Below, piece after piece: positions 1 through 8,957 of a stretch of DNA of 64,000 nt. This DNA is from Calditrichota bacterium (GTDB taxonomy: Bacteria > Calditrichota > Calditrichia > Calditrichales > J004), in contig JABFGF010000005.1 in NCBI GenBank assembly GCA_013112635.1, positions 186,001 through 250,000 on the forward strand, in the 5' to 3' direction. Under the pieces are notes generated by a model. The model did not search any database, was not told the DNA's origin, and saw only the letters and a list, made by a program, of their open reading frames with translations. Position 1 is the first letter of the stretch; each line of letters begins with the position of its first letter. A program made the position numbers and the translations under genes.

Positions 1-2864
1 AATGGTGCATTTGATCCGGAGGCTTCCATGCTTTTTCTGAAATGGAGCGAATAACTTCCCGCGGCTGTAAAATTAAAACTTGGTGTATAGAGCACACTTG
101 TATAGTTGCCAACTGATGCATCAGAATCGAGAAGGGTTTTCCAGCCATTTGTTCCGGAATTTAAAGTTGTCAATGCGTTGGTCGGTGTTCCCATTTCCCA
201 AACATCGATAAAACCATTAGTGGATTCGCTGTCAAAATAGTTTGGATTTGATTCAAAATTTCCGCCAAGTGCCGGAGTGAAAGGTGTTCCTAAACTTGGC
301 ATCACATGGATCAGGTTAGTCCTGGTCTCAGTATCTGCACCTGCGTTTATTGTTAATGCAACTGTGTACGTTCCGGGATTTGTATAAGAATGGCTTGGGT
401 TTTGGCTTGTTGAAGAATTGCCGTCGCCAAAATTCCAGGACCATGAAGTTGCCTTGATTGAGCCATCGGTAAAACTTATTGACTGGTTTACATAAGCAAT
501 CGTGTTGCTCACTGAAAAGCCGGCATTAACATTTGCAAAAACATCGGTCGACCATAATCCGCGTCCATGCGTTGCAGCAATTACAAGATTATCGGATGAG
601 CGTGTTTTTAACATGTCGGTTCGTACATTTGCCTGCGATGCATTTGCCGGTTCCCATTTTGTTTCCGTGCCGTTTAGCATGTCCGTTGACCATACACCAA
701 GTTCAGTAGCCAGTAAAACTTCCTTCTCATTATCCGGGTTTATTAATGCCCAGCGGATTGGCATATCGGGTAAGTCACCTTCGCAATCACTCCAGCTTGT
801 ACCGCCATCGGTGGTTTCCCAAACATTGCTGATACCAAAGTTGCTAAAAATGAGTACAATATGGTTTTCATCATTGGGATCAATTTCAACACAATTTATC
901 CAGGATGTAGGCATACCAAATCCACTGTTGATTACAGTTTCCGATGTGGAAGCATGTGCATTGTCTACCCTGATCAGATCACCATTTTCAGTTCCAAAAA
1001 ATACACGGTTTGCTGTATGGGGTGAAACAGTTACCGCAGAGACCTGTTGGCCGGACAAAGCAGTTAAACTTTTTTCTGTAAAGCTGCTGCCACTTTGTGG
1101 ATTGCTCCATAACAAATAAAAGCCATCTTTATCGGCTGCATACATTCTGTCATTGGCATCATCGTAATCAGATGGATTTATGAAATGACCATCATCCGCA
1201 TGGTCGACACTGCTGAATGAACTACCGCCATTTGTAGATCTATAAAAATTATTATAAACATAAGAAGTAAACTGGTAAGTCGGTTCATCCTGATCAATGT
1301 GTGTGTAAGCCCCGTCACCACCGGAAACTTCGGTTGTGCTGTTCATGCCGGACGATGTAAAGCTATGGCTACCATTATCTTGCGCACCAGCCAGAAAATG
1401 ATCAGTTGCTGATGTTGGGTGGATTGCACAGGCATAAAATTGAGTGACATTATAATCATTATTCATCATTGTAAATGATGTACCGCCATTTGAGGAGTAA
1501 AAAACACCGCCATCATTTGCAAAAATCACCTCGGATGAAGAACCTGTCTTAAACATAATTTGGTGTTGATCGGCATGCACTTCCGGATAGAGACCAAACA
1601 ATCCATACCAATGCGATAATTGGCTCCAGCTACTTGCTGCATTGGTTGTTTTAAAAAGATCAATTCCACCACAGATTGCAGTGTTGGCATCATTTGGATC
1701 TACCTGAATTATAAGGTCATACCAGGCTTGTCCACGGCTGAAGTCTGATGAAGGGATTCCAGGGTCCTGATCGTTTGGTTCAGTTTTGTTTTGCCATGAA
1801 GCACCTTTATTACTTGTATAAATCACATTTTGTACAACGCTGTTGGCTTCAACCAAACCATAAAGCACGCTGGCATTTGAAGGCGCAACGGCAAGGTCAA
1901 TTCTTCCTACACCTGAAATTGTGTGATAGCTGGTAGAATCAACAGTCCAGCTTGTCCCATCATCAGAATACATAATAATGCCACCGCCTTCGCCCCAGGC
2001 ATTTTTTACAGAACCAACCCAGATGCGGTTATCTGCTGCAATCTCAATATCACCCCCGGCGATTGGATGCGTTTTCCCGGCTATATTTGGACCGACTTTT
2101 GTAAATGTTAATCCACCGTCGGTTGAGCGCATTATGCCGTTGCTACCGGAACCATGCCACTGGCCTTTATCGTAGCCATAATCTGTGCATGCATATAATA
2201 CAGAAGAACCGCTTTCGTTTCGGACAACTAAATCATTAACATAATAAAATGCAGTTGATGATTGAAGCTGTGCCCAGGTTGCTCCGGCATCTGTACTTTT
2301 CCAGATCCCTTCACCGCGAAAGTCACCCTGACGCCAGTTTTCGCCTGTACCGGCATAAAATATATTTGTATTATTTGGATCGTAGGCAATTGACACAACA
2401 CCGATATTATCCCAAAAATCATCTACTTTTGTCCATGTTGCAGAAGCATTTGTAATGTCATTGATGTACCATAAACCACCGCTCGAACTCCCTGCCCACA
2501 CTTTGTTTATAGTATTGGGGTCCCACATCAAAGCTCTTGTCCGCCCGCCAACATTATCCGGCCCTCGTTCAGTCCAGGTTGCGCTGGCCACAGCAGATTT
2601 TCTTAGGTTGCGTGTTTTAATTTTTTGATCCGCAATTTTGCGGGCTTCAGTCAGCCTTTCCTTTGGCACATAACCTAAATTAGGATCAACAGTTTTTTTG
2701 AAATCAAGCTTAAAGGCTTCACCAATACGCTGCGCTTTACTGTATGGACGGTCTTTTTCTTTTCTGGAAATATAGTCTGTTGACGGCTGTAAAAAATGGT
2801 ATGAAATAGTAACGGCGAAAGTAACTGAAAAAAAAGCAAGCAGGAATTTCTTTAAGAATCCCAT
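1..2864 (-). CDS. Secreted BNR/sortilin-type beta-propeller protein with PKD domain (3' end outside window)
   Basis: The frame is open from an ATG at 2864 to the left edge, giving 954 codons with no stop, so the C-terminus is missing. A signal peptide (MGFLKKFLLAFFSVTFA) is followed by a long propeller region with repeated BNR/Asp-box-like motifs such as STDGG, STDAGATW, TTDGGTSW and SSNGGTSF, as in VPS10/sortilin-type and glycosidase-like propellers. A PKD-type segment (SWNFGDGNSSTSQNP) comes at about residue 810, then a jelly-roll-like stretch (LHFRKSMEAS). In the FCB group such proteins are normally secreted and end in a sorting domain, which would lie beyond the edge. An AGGGGG Shine-Dalgarno sits 5-6 bases before the ATG. 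Substrate is unknown; a cell-surface adhesion or polymer-binding role is inference. Plus-strand frames across this region are shadows. Confidence 0.85.
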   Translation of the reverse strand, partial: MGFLKKFLLAFFSVTFAVTISYHFLQPSTDYISRKEKDRPYSKAQRIGEAFKLDFKKTVDPNLGYVPKERLTEARKIADQKIKTRNLRKSAVASATWTERGPDNVGGRTRALMWDPNTINKVWAGSSSGGLWYINDITNASATWTKVDDFWDNIGVVSIAYDPNNTNIFYAGTGENWRQGDFRGEGIWKSTDAGATWAQLQSSTAFYYVNDLVVRNESGSSVLYACTDYGYDKGQWHGSGSNGIMRSTDGGLTFTKVGPNIAGKTHPIAGGDIEIAADNRIWVGSVKNAWGEGGGIIMYSDDGTSWTVDSTSYHTISGVGRIDLAVAPSNASVLYGLVEANSVVQNVIYTSNKGASWQNKTEPNDQDPGIPSSDFSRGQAWYDLIIQVDPNDANTAICGGIDLFKTTNAASSWSQLSHWYGLFGLYPEVHADQHQIMFKTGSSSEVIFANDGGVFYSSNGGTSFTMMNNDYNVTQFYACAIHPTSATDHFLAGAQDNGSHSFTSSGMNSTTEVSGGDGAYTHIDQDEPTYQFTSYVYNNFYRSTNGGSSFSSVDHADDGHFINPSDYDDANDRMYAADKDGFYLLWSNPQSGSSFTEKSLTALSGQQVSAVTVSPHTANRVFFGTENGDLIRVDNAHASTSETVINSGFGMPTSWINCVEIDPNDENHIVLIFSNFGISNVWETTDGGTSWSDCEGDLPDMPIRWALINPDNEKEVLLATELGVWSTDMLNGTETKWEPANASQANVRTDMLKTRSSDNLVIAATHGRGLWSTDVFANVNAGFSVSNTIAYVNQSISFTDGSIKATSWSWNFGDGNSSTSQNPSHSYTNPGTYTVALTINAGADTETRTNLIHVMPSLGTPFTPALGGNFESNPNYFDSESTNGFIDVWEMGTPTNALTTLNSGTNGWKTLLDSDASVGNYTSVLYTPSFNFTAAGSYSLHFRKSMEASGSNAP

Positions 2865-2998
2865 TAATCCCCCTAAAAAAAGTCAATGTAGTTTTAAAAT
2901 GAATCGGGTAATATAAAAAGATGAAATATAATGGGGAAAGTCAAAAGTCACATCTTAAGAAGGAAGCTGTTGAATAATGATCAGAAATGTTAATCTAT

Positions 2999-3028
2999 GA
3001 AAAAAAAAAGCAGGCCTGTAAGGCCTGC
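2999..3028 (-). terminator. Rho-independent terminator of the SnoaL-yceI unit
   Basis: A perfect 8-bp stem (GCAGGCCT at 3010-3017, AGGCCTGC at 3021-3028) encloses a 3-base loop. On the minus strand it is followed directly by a run of T (A-run at about 2999-3009 on the plus strand). It lies just past the yceI stop at 3037. Confidence 0.9.
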
Positions 3029-3036
3029 TATATAGA

Positions 3037-3618
3037 TTATTTAGCTTGTATAAATTCAGCATTTATAACAATTTCAACTTCATCGCTGGCAATAAGACCA
3101 CCATTGTCCATTGTTTTGCTCCAGCTAACCCCAAAATCTTTACGGTTAATTTCTGTCGAGGCTTTAATACCAATCCGTGTGTTACCCCAAGGATCTTTTA
3201 TTGGACCTTTTACAGCAAATGGTAAGGCGATCTCTTTGCTTACCCCACGCATAGTTAATGTGCCATGAGCGATATAACCTTTTGCAGTCTTTTCCAGCTT
3301 TGTACTTTTAAAAGTCATTTCAGGAAACTGAGCTGCATCAAAAAAATCGGGACTTGCTAAATGTTTGTCTCTTTTTTCATTGTCTGTATTCACGCTTGCA
3401 ATCTTGATGGCGGCCTCAACAGCAAAATCGGACAGATTATTTTCATCAAAATTTAATGAAACTGAAAAATCAGAAAAATTTCCTGATACAGTAGCAATCA
3501 CCATGTGATCGACATTGAAACCAACATTACTATGGCTTTTATCAAGATTATAATTTCCAGCAAATGTACTTGAAAATACCGCAAACATTGTGAAAATAAT
3601 TGTTAAAAATTTACGCAT
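3037..3618 (-). CDS. YceI family periplasmic lipid-binding protein
   Basis: 193 residues. YceI proteins form an extended lipocalin-like barrel that binds polyisoprenoid or other amphipathic ligands in the periplasm. A clear signal peptide (MRKFLTIIFTMFAVFSSTFAG) opens the protein, then the YceI pattern begins with YNLDKSHSNVGFNVDH. Later come FKSTKLEKTAKGY and TLTMRGVSKEIALPF, typical of the family, and the length is normal. I chose the ATG at 3618 because AAGGAG lies 7 bases upstream and the signal peptide starts there; the frame remains open further upstream but has no leader there. It follows the SnoaL-like gene by 23 bases, so the two share a transcript that ends at the hairpin at 2999-3028. 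The MarR-type operator at 4046-4059 probably controls both genes. Confidence 0.92.
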   Translation of the reverse strand: MRKFLTIIFTMFAVFSSTFAGNYNLDKSHSNVGFNVDHMVIATVSGNFSDFSVSLNFDENNLSDFAVEAAIKIASVNTDNEKRDKHLASPDFFDAAQFPEMTFKSTKLEKTAKGYIAHGTLTMRGVSKEIALPFAVKGPIKDPWGNTRIGIKASTEINRKDFGVSWSKTMDNGGLIASDEVEIVINAEFIQAK

Positions 3619-3641
3619 TGCCTTACTCCTTCTTTTTTTTG

Positions 3642-3992
3642 TTATTTTGAATAATAGAATTTTTCGTTTATAATTTTGCCGTTTTCCCAGGTTTGGATAG
3701 CTACCTGAGCTGCATTTACGCGACCCCAATCGGTGTGCGTATAATCCCAAAACCATTCCACCATTGATACGTTATTTGAAATGGCGACATTCTTTACCTC
3801 TGCGCCGTGGAACTCTTTAATAGATGAAAAGAATTCTTGTTCCCGTTGACGGTTTGCCTCTTTACCAATTGTTGGCTCGTCTTGATTCTCTTGCATAACG
3901 ATATTGTCCGCATAATATTCCTCGAAAGCATCGAGAGCTTTACCTTGAAGTATTTTGCTGTTTAAATCATTTACCGCTGTTCTTATATCCAT
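3642..3992 (-). CDS. SnoaL-like / NTF2-fold small protein
   Basis: 116 residues matching the SnoaL-like (NTF2 superfamily) cone fold: an N-terminal helix with the LQGKALDAFEEYYADNIVM pattern, then strands ending in AAQVAIQTWENGKIINEKFYY. No signal peptide, so it should be cytoplasmic. Family members are often small ligand-binding proteins or isomerases with no shared reaction; the substrate cannot be told here. AAGGAA precedes the ATG. It is first in a two-gene unit with yceI, 54 bases downstream of a palindromic operator that is also found in front of the marR gene. A stress- or ligand-responsive role under MarR control is inference from that context. Confidence 0.8.
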   Translation of the reverse strand: MDIRTAVNDLNSKILQGKALDAFEEYYADNIVMQENQDEPTIGKEANRQREQEFFSSIKEFHGAEVKNVAISNNVSMVEWFWDYTHTDWGRVNAAQVAIQTWENGKIINEKFYYSK

Positions 3993-4045
3993 GATAGTTC
4001 CTTTCTTATCCTGTTATGTTTTAATTAATTATTATTTTCATTATT

Positions 4046-4059
4046 TGTGTTGCAACACA
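4046..4059. promoter_or_regulatory. Palindromic operator, probable MarR site for the SnoaL-yceI unit
   Basis: A 14-bp perfect palindrome (TGTGTTGCAACACA) lies between the marR stop and the SnoaL-like start codon, 54 bases before it. Its 12-bp core recurs at 4590-4601 in front of marR. Two copies, each upstream of a neighbouring gene start, suggest one local dimeric repressor. Confidence 0.7.
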
Positions 4060-4076
4060 TAAATAGTTAAAAAAAC

Positions 4077-4553
4077 TCACTCCGCTGTTAAAATTCGATC
4101 ACAAATTGATATAATTTTTTTTAAGTCATCTTCTCCCAACACGGTTTCAAGTTGTTGGCCGATAAGTTGATATTCACTGTTTATTTCTTCCAGCAGATTA
4201 ATACCTTTTTGTGTGATTATCGCGACTGACTGACGCATATCATCTGTTGATTTTGATCGCACTACTAATTTTTTTTTGACCAGCTTACTTATTAGCCGGG
4301 TTATATCCGGAGAACGGTCCATCATTCTAGCAGATATTTCACAACGTGGATGACCATTTGGATAAACACCTTTTAAAATCCGCAAAATATTAAAATGCTG
4401 ATACGAAATAGCATTCTTTTCGCAAGCTGCATTATGCATTTCTTTAATTTTATTCGAAGCCAATAAAATACTTAAAACGGCTTCATGTGATAAGCTGTCA
4501 AATTTCGATTGTTTTAATCTTTCTCTTACAAATGACATTTTCTTGTTACTCAT
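4077..4553 (-). CDS. MarR family transcriptional regulator
   Basis: About 158 residues from the ATG at 4553. The winged-helix core is clear: QHFNILRILKGV, then the recognition-helix region RMMDRSPDITRLISKLVKKKLVVRSKS with the MarR wing DDMRQSVAIITQKGINLLEEI. MarR proteins are dimers that bind short palindromes and release on ligand binding or oxidation. A GTG further upstream (4601) would place codons over the palindrome at 4590-4601 and has no leader logic, so I rejected it. The Shine-Dalgarno for 4553 is weak, and MSFVRER at 4537 is an alternative start. Matching palindromes in front of this gene and of the SnoaL-yceI unit imply autoregulation and control of that unit. Confidence 0.88.
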   Translation of the reverse strand: MSNKKMSFVRERLKQSKFDSLSHEAVLSILLASNKIKEMHNAACEKNAISYQHFNILRILKGVYPNGHPRCEISARMMDRSPDITRLISKLVKKKLVVRSKSTDDMRQSVAIITQKGINLLEEINSEYQLIGQQLETVLGEDDLKKIISICDRILTAE

Positions 4554-4589
4554 TTTTATTACTGGGCGCAATATATGGTAAAAAAAAGC

Positions 4590-4601
4590 GTGTTGCAACA
4601 C
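4590..4601. promoter_or_regulatory. Palindromic operator in front of marR
   Basis: A 12-bp perfect palindrome (GTGTTGCAACAC) lies 37-48 bases before the marR ATG. It is the core of the 14-bp palindrome at 4046-4059, consistent with autorepression. Confidence 0.7.
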
Positions 4602-4610
4602 ATAAAATAT

Positions 4611-4640
4611 AAAAAAGAAAGGGAACCAAATTTGATTCCC
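4611..4640 (-). terminator. Terminator after the DUF3078 gene
   Basis: GGGAA (4621-4625) pairs with TTCCC (4636-4640), with three further A-T/C-G pairs inside one mismatch. On the minus strand the hairpin runs into TTTCTTTTTT. It lies 11 bases past the stop codon at 4651 and separates this gene from marR. Confidence 0.7.
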
Positions 4641-4650
4641 TTAAAAAAAT

Positions 4651-5502
4651 CTATAAAAATGAGTAGGAAAGTCCAACTGCAAGTGTTTGTTTTAACTGGC
4701 GTTTCCAGAAAATATCTTTATCATAAAGCAGTCGGAAATTAAAACTAACTTTTATAATATCAGTTACTTTTGCAGAAATGGTATTGTCCCAATTGACATC
4801 AATTTCATCGGTAGCTTCAAAGTTTGAAAATATCTCAAGTTTACTGTCATACAAAATTGTTTCAGTAAGTTTCATATTTAAATCCGTAACGGACTCGGCA
4901 CCGATCTCATTTTTGAAATCTTCAATTTTAGTAGTTTCTTTGTCATCGGCATAGCCGGTGAAATCAGTTGTAAAAGTTTGTTTGGCAGCAAGACCAACAC
5001 GAGTTTTGATTGTTTCGTTTGGCTTAAAACCAACACCAAAACTTTCAGTTAAGTATCCCGGATCAAACAAATTAGAAACAGCAACTTTTGGCGCGTCTGT
5101 AGTATACTGATATCCTTTTGTAAATTGCGTTTGCATTGTGGCTGCTGCATAAGGGTTGATTAAAACTCCAAGTTTATAAGTATAAACCGTTTCCAGTTTA
5201 ATCTCATCAGCCGCTTTGCGTGATCCTAAATCGCCAACTTTTGATTCGCCATATTGCAGTTTTGCAGAATTGGCCCAGTTATATTTTTCTTGATCGTTCT
5301 CAAATTTTGCATTTAAATTTGCAGCCCAACTCCATGAATCTTCACCGCCTTGTTGCCAGTCTGTAAACGCATTTTGAGTAAAATTCAGATCACCAATCAT
5401 ACTGTTCTTCCAGCCATAAACAGGTTTTTTTTCTTCTTCTTGTGCAATTGAAAAGTTTGCCAGAATGCCAATCATTAAAAAAATTGAAACTAGTTTTCTC
5501 AC
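4651..5502 (-). CDS. DUF3078 family outer-membrane barrel-like protein
   Basis: 283 residues with a signal peptide (MRKLVSIFLMIGILANFSIAQ). The mature protein matches DUF3078 proteins of the Bacteroidota/FCB group: GWKNSMIGDLNFTQNAFTDW near the start, alternating hydrophobic strands, and an aromatic C-terminal strand (VGLSYSFL) ending in a residue typical of outer-membrane barrels. Function is not known for the family; an outer-membrane location is inferred from the strands and the C-terminal signature. The start is GTG at 5502, chosen because GGAGG lies 6 bases upstream and the leader begins there. It has its own terminator at 4611-4640 and sits 68 bases after mscS on the same strand. Confidence 0.82.
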   Translation of the reverse strand: MRKLVSIFLMIGILANFSIAQEEEKKPVYGWKNSMIGDLNFTQNAFTDWQQGGEDSWSWAANLNAKFENDQEKYNWANSAKLQYGESKVGDLGSRKAADEIKLETVYTYKLGVLINPYAAATMQTQFTKGYQYTTDAPKVAVSNLFDPGYLTESFGVGFKPNETIKTRVGLAAKQTFTTDFTGYADDKETTKIEDFKNEIGAESVTDLNMKLTETILYDSKLEIFSNFEATDEIDVNWDNTISAKVTDIIKVSFNFRLLYDKDIFWKRQLKQTLAVGLSYSFL

Positions 5503-5570
5503 TATATCCTCCGGTTTATTCCTTTTGTTTATAACCGATGCAGATATAAATACACCGGTAATTGTTTTTA

Positions 5571-6389
5571 TTAATTTTCTTTATAGGTGTGTATGTCCAT
5601 TTGTGGAAATGGAATGGAAATATTTTGTGCATCAAAAGCAGCTTTTACCGCTTCAGTTGTATCAAAATAAACGCCCCAGTAATCGGCAGCATTTACCCAA
5701 ACACGGGTTGTAATATCCACAGCGCTATCACCAAGATTGCCAATTGCAATGAAAGGAGCAGGGTCAGCTAATACACGGCTGTCGGAATCGACTATTTTTT
5801 TGATAATGTCTTTGGCTTTTTTCATATCATCACCATAACCGATACCAAACACAAAATCAACACGGCGTTGCGGCTCTGTAGAAAAGTTTGTTATCGAACT
5901 TCCGGACAGGGCGCCATTTGGGATAATAATTGTTTTGTTATCCGGTGTTTTTAGCGTTGTGGCCAAAACCTCAACAGAGTGAACTGTTCCGGCATGACCT
6001 GCTCCGTCAATAAAATCGCCAACCTTAAAAGGCTTAAATATTAATAGAAGTACACCACCTGCAAAATTGCCAAGACTCCCTTGCAGAGCAAAACCAACAG
6101 CCAAACCTGCTGCACCAAGTACTGCAACAAATGAGGTCGTTTCAATTCCCAGCATTGAGATAACGCTTATTAGCAGCATAACTTTTAGTGCCATACTGAA
6201 CAGGCTGCTTAAAAATTTCTGCAATGAACCATCCATATTTGAGCGGGATGACGCTTTATTAAATCCCTTTACAATCATTGAGATTATCCATAATCCTACA
6301 ATAAGGACCAGAATTGCGGTTACAATTTTGGGAATGTAAAATACTAGTAGTTCAAGCCCCTGATCAGTGTATTGGGCAAGTTTATCCAT
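5571..6389 (-). CDS. mscS: MscS family small-conductance mechanosensitive channel
   Basis: 272 residues, close to the E. coli MscS length. It is an inner-membrane homoheptameric channel that opens on membrane tension and releases solutes after osmotic downshock. Three N-terminal membrane helices are visible (about residues 20-40, 60-85, 88-110). The third is the Gly/Ala-rich pore helix (VLGAAGLAVGFALQGSLGNFAGGV), followed by the MscS beta domain (KPFKVGDFIDGAGHAGTV) and the NG.L..S.I.N motif (IIIPNGALSGSSITNFS). The C-terminal alpha/beta domain is complete. AGGAGG precedes the ATG at 6389. The assignment is firm; gating properties cannot be read from sequence. Confidence 0.95.
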   Translation of the reverse strand: MDKLAQYTDQGLELLVFYIPKIVTAILVLIVGLWIISMIVKGFNKASSRSNMDGSLQKFLSSLFSMALKVMLLISVISMLGIETTSFVAVLGAAGLAVGFALQGSLGNFAGGVLLLIFKPFKVGDFIDGAGHAGTVHSVEVLATTLKTPDNKTIIIPNGALSGSSITNFSTEPQRRVDFVFGIGYGDDMKKAKDIIKKIVDSDSRVLADPAPFIAIGNLGDSAVDITTRVWVNAADYWGVYFDTTEAVKAAFDAQNISIPFPQMDIHTYKEN

Positions 6390-6513
6390 GAAACCTCCTA
6401 ATATAAATAATATGAAATTTGTTTATGAATGACTTACGGGGACAATAAGTTAGATTGTGAATGCGCGAATTTAAATTGTGCTGGTATAAAAGTAAAGAGG
6501 ATTATTTTTTAAT

Positions 6514-6556
6514 TTAACCAAGAGACGTTTTATCGCTAATTCCGTCCCTTGGTTAA
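6514..6556. other. Long inverted repeat after the FecR-like gene (possible transcript end)
   Basis: TTAACCAAGAGACG (6514-6527) and CGTCCCTTGGTTAA (6543-6556) form a 14-bp stem with one non-Watson-Crick position and a 15-base loop, right after the stop codon at 6562. No T-run follows on the minus strand, so it is not a classical intrinsic terminator; it could stabilise the mRNA 3' end. Confidence 0.55.
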
Positions 6557-6561
6557 AATTG

Positions 6562-7278
6562 TTATTTTTTCAATTTCTGAATGTGTTCTCTGATTTCATC
6601 GATTTTGTCCTTTGGAGGATTTTCATTCTTTTCTTTGAATAGATTTAAGCTTTTTTCATAAGCGTCAATAGCCTGACCATTTTTGTCAATCGCTTCAAAT
6701 CCTTTGGCAATATAAAAATATAGTTCGGCCTGGTTAACCTGCGAACCATACTTATCTAATAACTTGTGTAGTTTAATAATGCTGTTTGTATAGTATTTTT
6801 GAATTTGCAATGCAAGGGCGCCATTCTTTTCCATCAAAAACCAATATACATTTGATGTATCAACTTCTGTACTATCAGAGCCTTTTTTTAATGCACCGTG
6901 GACAACACTAACGTTGGCAACACGCAATCGTGTTTTATTTTTGGGTATTTCAATTTTGTCTACTTTTTTTGACATCAGGTATAGAAATAATTCTCTCTCT
7001 TGCACTCTCCTCAAATCCGCAATATCAAGAATGGAATTAGAACCAAGGTTAAAAGTTTTTTCATCGCTTGTTTTCAAAATTACTTCTGCATTTTCTCCGG
7101 ATAGAATTGTGTCAATGTCCTTTAAAATCATTCCTGTTGCCGCAGGATGCCACTTCTCATCCAGGCCATAGCGCACATTTACATCACCTTTTATGGAGAC
7201 TATTTTAACTCCCGTATCGGAGCCAAAAGAGATTGATGCAAAAAGGAGGATCGTAATTAAAACAAAAAATAGTTTCAT
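6562..7278 (-). CDS. Secreted FecR-domain protein with C-terminal TPR-like helices
   Basis: 238 residues. A signal peptide (MKLFFVLITILLFASISFGS) is followed by a FecR-type beta domain (about residues 25-120; GVKIVSIKGDVNVRYG, LKDIDTILSGENAEVILKTSD, FNLGSNSILDIADL). The remainder is helical with a TPR-like repeat (AELYFYIAKGFEAIDKNGQAIDAYEKSLNLF). In FecR family proteins this beta domain is periplasmic and transmits or senses envelope state. Here it is detached from any anti-sigma region, as in FecR proteins found beside CHASE2 regulators. AGGAG precedes the ATG. It follows the barrel-transglutaminase gene by 27 bases, so they are probably one operon, and a CHASE2 activator lies about 2.7 kb upstream. 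A shared envelope-sensing role is inference. Confidence 0.75.
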   Translation of the reverse strand: MKLFFVLITILLFASISFGSDTGVKIVSIKGDVNVRYGLDEKWHPAATGMILKDIDTILSGENAEVILKTSDEKTFNLGSNSILDIADLRRVQERELFLYLMSKKVDKIEIPKNKTRLRVANVSVVHGALKKGSDSTEVDTSNVYWFLMEKNGALALQIQKYYTNSIIKLHKLLDKYGSQVNQAELYFYIAKGFEAIDKNGQAIDAYEKSLNLFKEKNENPPKDKIDEIREHIQKLKK

Positions 7279-7305
7279 TTTTTTCTCCTAAATTCATTTA
7301 ATTCT

Positions 7306-8889
7306 TTAATCGACACTTATAATTGTAAACCACCCGTTTTGAATCCCCGACCGGATAACGCCATCCTGTAAATAAGTAGTTGCCCCGGCTTCCCACGCTT
7401 TATCGAAGCCAAGGGTAACAAGGGTAGTTTCAATTGGAAGCCAAATAGAACTTTTTCCGGAACTGCTATTTTGAATCACAAATCGTTTTTCATTTGAACT
7501 GATTAAGTGGCCCTTTTCCGGAGGAAGACCGGAATCGAACATGAGCAGTAAATGGGCAAGTTCTCTTGAAGGATCTTTTACCTGGATAAAAGCAGTATTA
7601 ATCCCAATACTTTCCAGCATGGAAGAATAAAGGACCACAAGGTCATCACAATCGCCACTATTTTTTTCGATTGTTTCCTTTGCAAATTGAACATAATCAT
7701 CTTTATAAAAAGGAATATTCGGGTCGCTTTGATAATACAATCCACTGTTTTGCAGCGTATTAAAAATAGCCCTGGCACTGTTTACATTTACAAGCTCGTC
7801 TGATTCTGACGCCGGAACATTTGCCACAATCTCACGACTGTATTTCATTATATCATCATCATCGGGAGTAATAAAAAATCCAAGGCGGTCAATTTGTCCA
7901 TTCCAGGCATTTCGGCTGTGTACAAAAAGGTTTACACTTACTGTTTTTGAAGTGATGTCACCCGTTCGGGCTTCAATTCTTAAATCGAGAACAGCAGGTT
8001 TTCGTTGTGTGGTTTGAAGTAATTTGGGCCCAAACAGCACTTGCACCGGTATGTCTTTTGTTTCATCACGCCCAATTTTTATAAACCCGCTTTCCTGAAT
8101 ACGCTCGGAGTAGCCGGGCATTTCAGAAATAACATTTACTTCGATTGGATAACTGGAAGTATTTGTTAAAGCAACAAGAGCAATAGGATACGTGTTATAG
8201 AATTGGTAATAAGCAGGGTAAATATCCTGTACAATAAGCTTTACGTCATCCACCTCATAAATTTGCGGTGTTTTGCCCCACATATATGAAAAACCGATAC
8301 TGAACTCAGTTCCGCTAAAATCAATAAATGCGTCTTCTGCCTGGTGTATTGCGTGATATTTAAAATCGGCATTCAATGCAAAAGAGGGGCTTATAACAGC
8401 ATTTATTCCTGTTCCTAAAAAGACACCGGGTTCTGTTTTTGTTTCAGTGGAAACATTAGCACTAAAAATTTGGCTGGTACCAACATTTGATTGGGTGCTA
8501 AAATAGGCGCCTGCACCAAGCGAAATGTATGGTTGAAGCATGCTGTTATATTTTGGCGATAGAAGATCGTATCGTGCACCAAATAAAAGCGGGGTTAATG
8601 TTGCCGACTCAACACCTGTGCCGGTAAAAGATGCCTTAACTTCTGATTTGGCTACTCCACCAAGGCTGGTTTCCAAAAACCAGTTTCCATCAAGGCGGGA
8701 AAAGAAATAAAATGATCCGGAAAACAACGCTGATACAGATACGCCCGGCGCAGCTTCTTTAGGCACATCATGGTTCCAGAAACCAGCCCTTAGGCCAACT
8801 CCCATTGAGCGGGAAACACCTTGTGCGGATAAGTTTAGTACGCAGCAGAAAAGTAATATTGGTATGATTGTAGTTATGATTTTTTTCAT
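7306..8889 (-). CDS. Outer-membrane barrel protein with C-terminal transglutaminase-like domain
   Basis: 527 residues from the ATG at 8889, where a signal peptide begins (MKKIITTIIPILLFCCVLNLSAQ); the upstream 12-codon extension lacks a leader. Residues 25-210 look like an OmpA/OmpW-type barrel (GVGLRAGFWNHD, PYISLGAGAYFSTQ, FSIGFSYMWG). A beta-rich linker follows. The last 150 residues carry a transglutaminase-like core with a candidate Cys in NSGDCDDLVVLYSSML and a His in RELAHLLLMFD. Enzymes of this fold are cysteine proteases or transglutaminases, often acting on envelope polymers. A barrel joined to such a domain is unusual; the target is unknown. It is upstream of and operonic with the FecR gene, and 68 bases after the GIN lipoprotein gene. 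Confidence 0.72.
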   Translation of the reverse strand: MKKIITTIIPILLFCCVLNLSAQGVSRSMGVGLRAGFWNHDVPKEAAPGVSVSALFSGSFYFFSRLDGNWFLETSLGGVAKSEVKASFTGTGVESATLTPLLFGARYDLLSPKYNSMLQPYISLGAGAYFSTQSNVGTSQIFSANVSTETKTEPGVFLGTGINAVISPSFALNADFKYHAIHQAEDAFIDFSGTEFSIGFSYMWGKTPQIYEVDDVKLIVQDIYPAYYQFYNTYPIALVALTNTSSYPIEVNVISEMPGYSERIQESGFIKIGRDETKDIPVQVLFGPKLLQTTQRKPAVLDLRIEARTGDITSKTVSVNLFVHSRNAWNGQIDRLGFFITPDDDDIMKYSREIVANVPASESDELVNVNSARAIFNTLQNSGLYYQSDPNIPFYKDDYVQFAKETIEKNSGDCDDLVVLYSSMLESIGINTAFIQVKDPSRELAHLLLMFDSGLPPEKGHLISSNEKRFVIQNSSSGKSSIWLPIETTLVTLGFDKAWEAGATTYLQDGVIRSGIQNGWFTIISVD

Positions 8890-8957
8890 CTTTTTTCTCT
8901 CATGTTGATATTTAAATTTAATCATCTTTATATCAATTCCATATGAATTTTTTTTAA

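Noticed and set aside
502-2455. Several plus-strand open frames
   Set aside because: They lie opposite the continuous minus-strand BNR/PKD frame, which has a signal peptide, a Shine-Dalgarno and clear domain repeats.
4554-4601. N-terminal extension of MarR from GTG 4601
   Set aside because: It would translate through the palindromic operator and adds residues with no family match.
6514-6556. Classical intrinsic terminator
   Set aside because: The stem is long, but no T-run follows in the direction of the adjacent gene.
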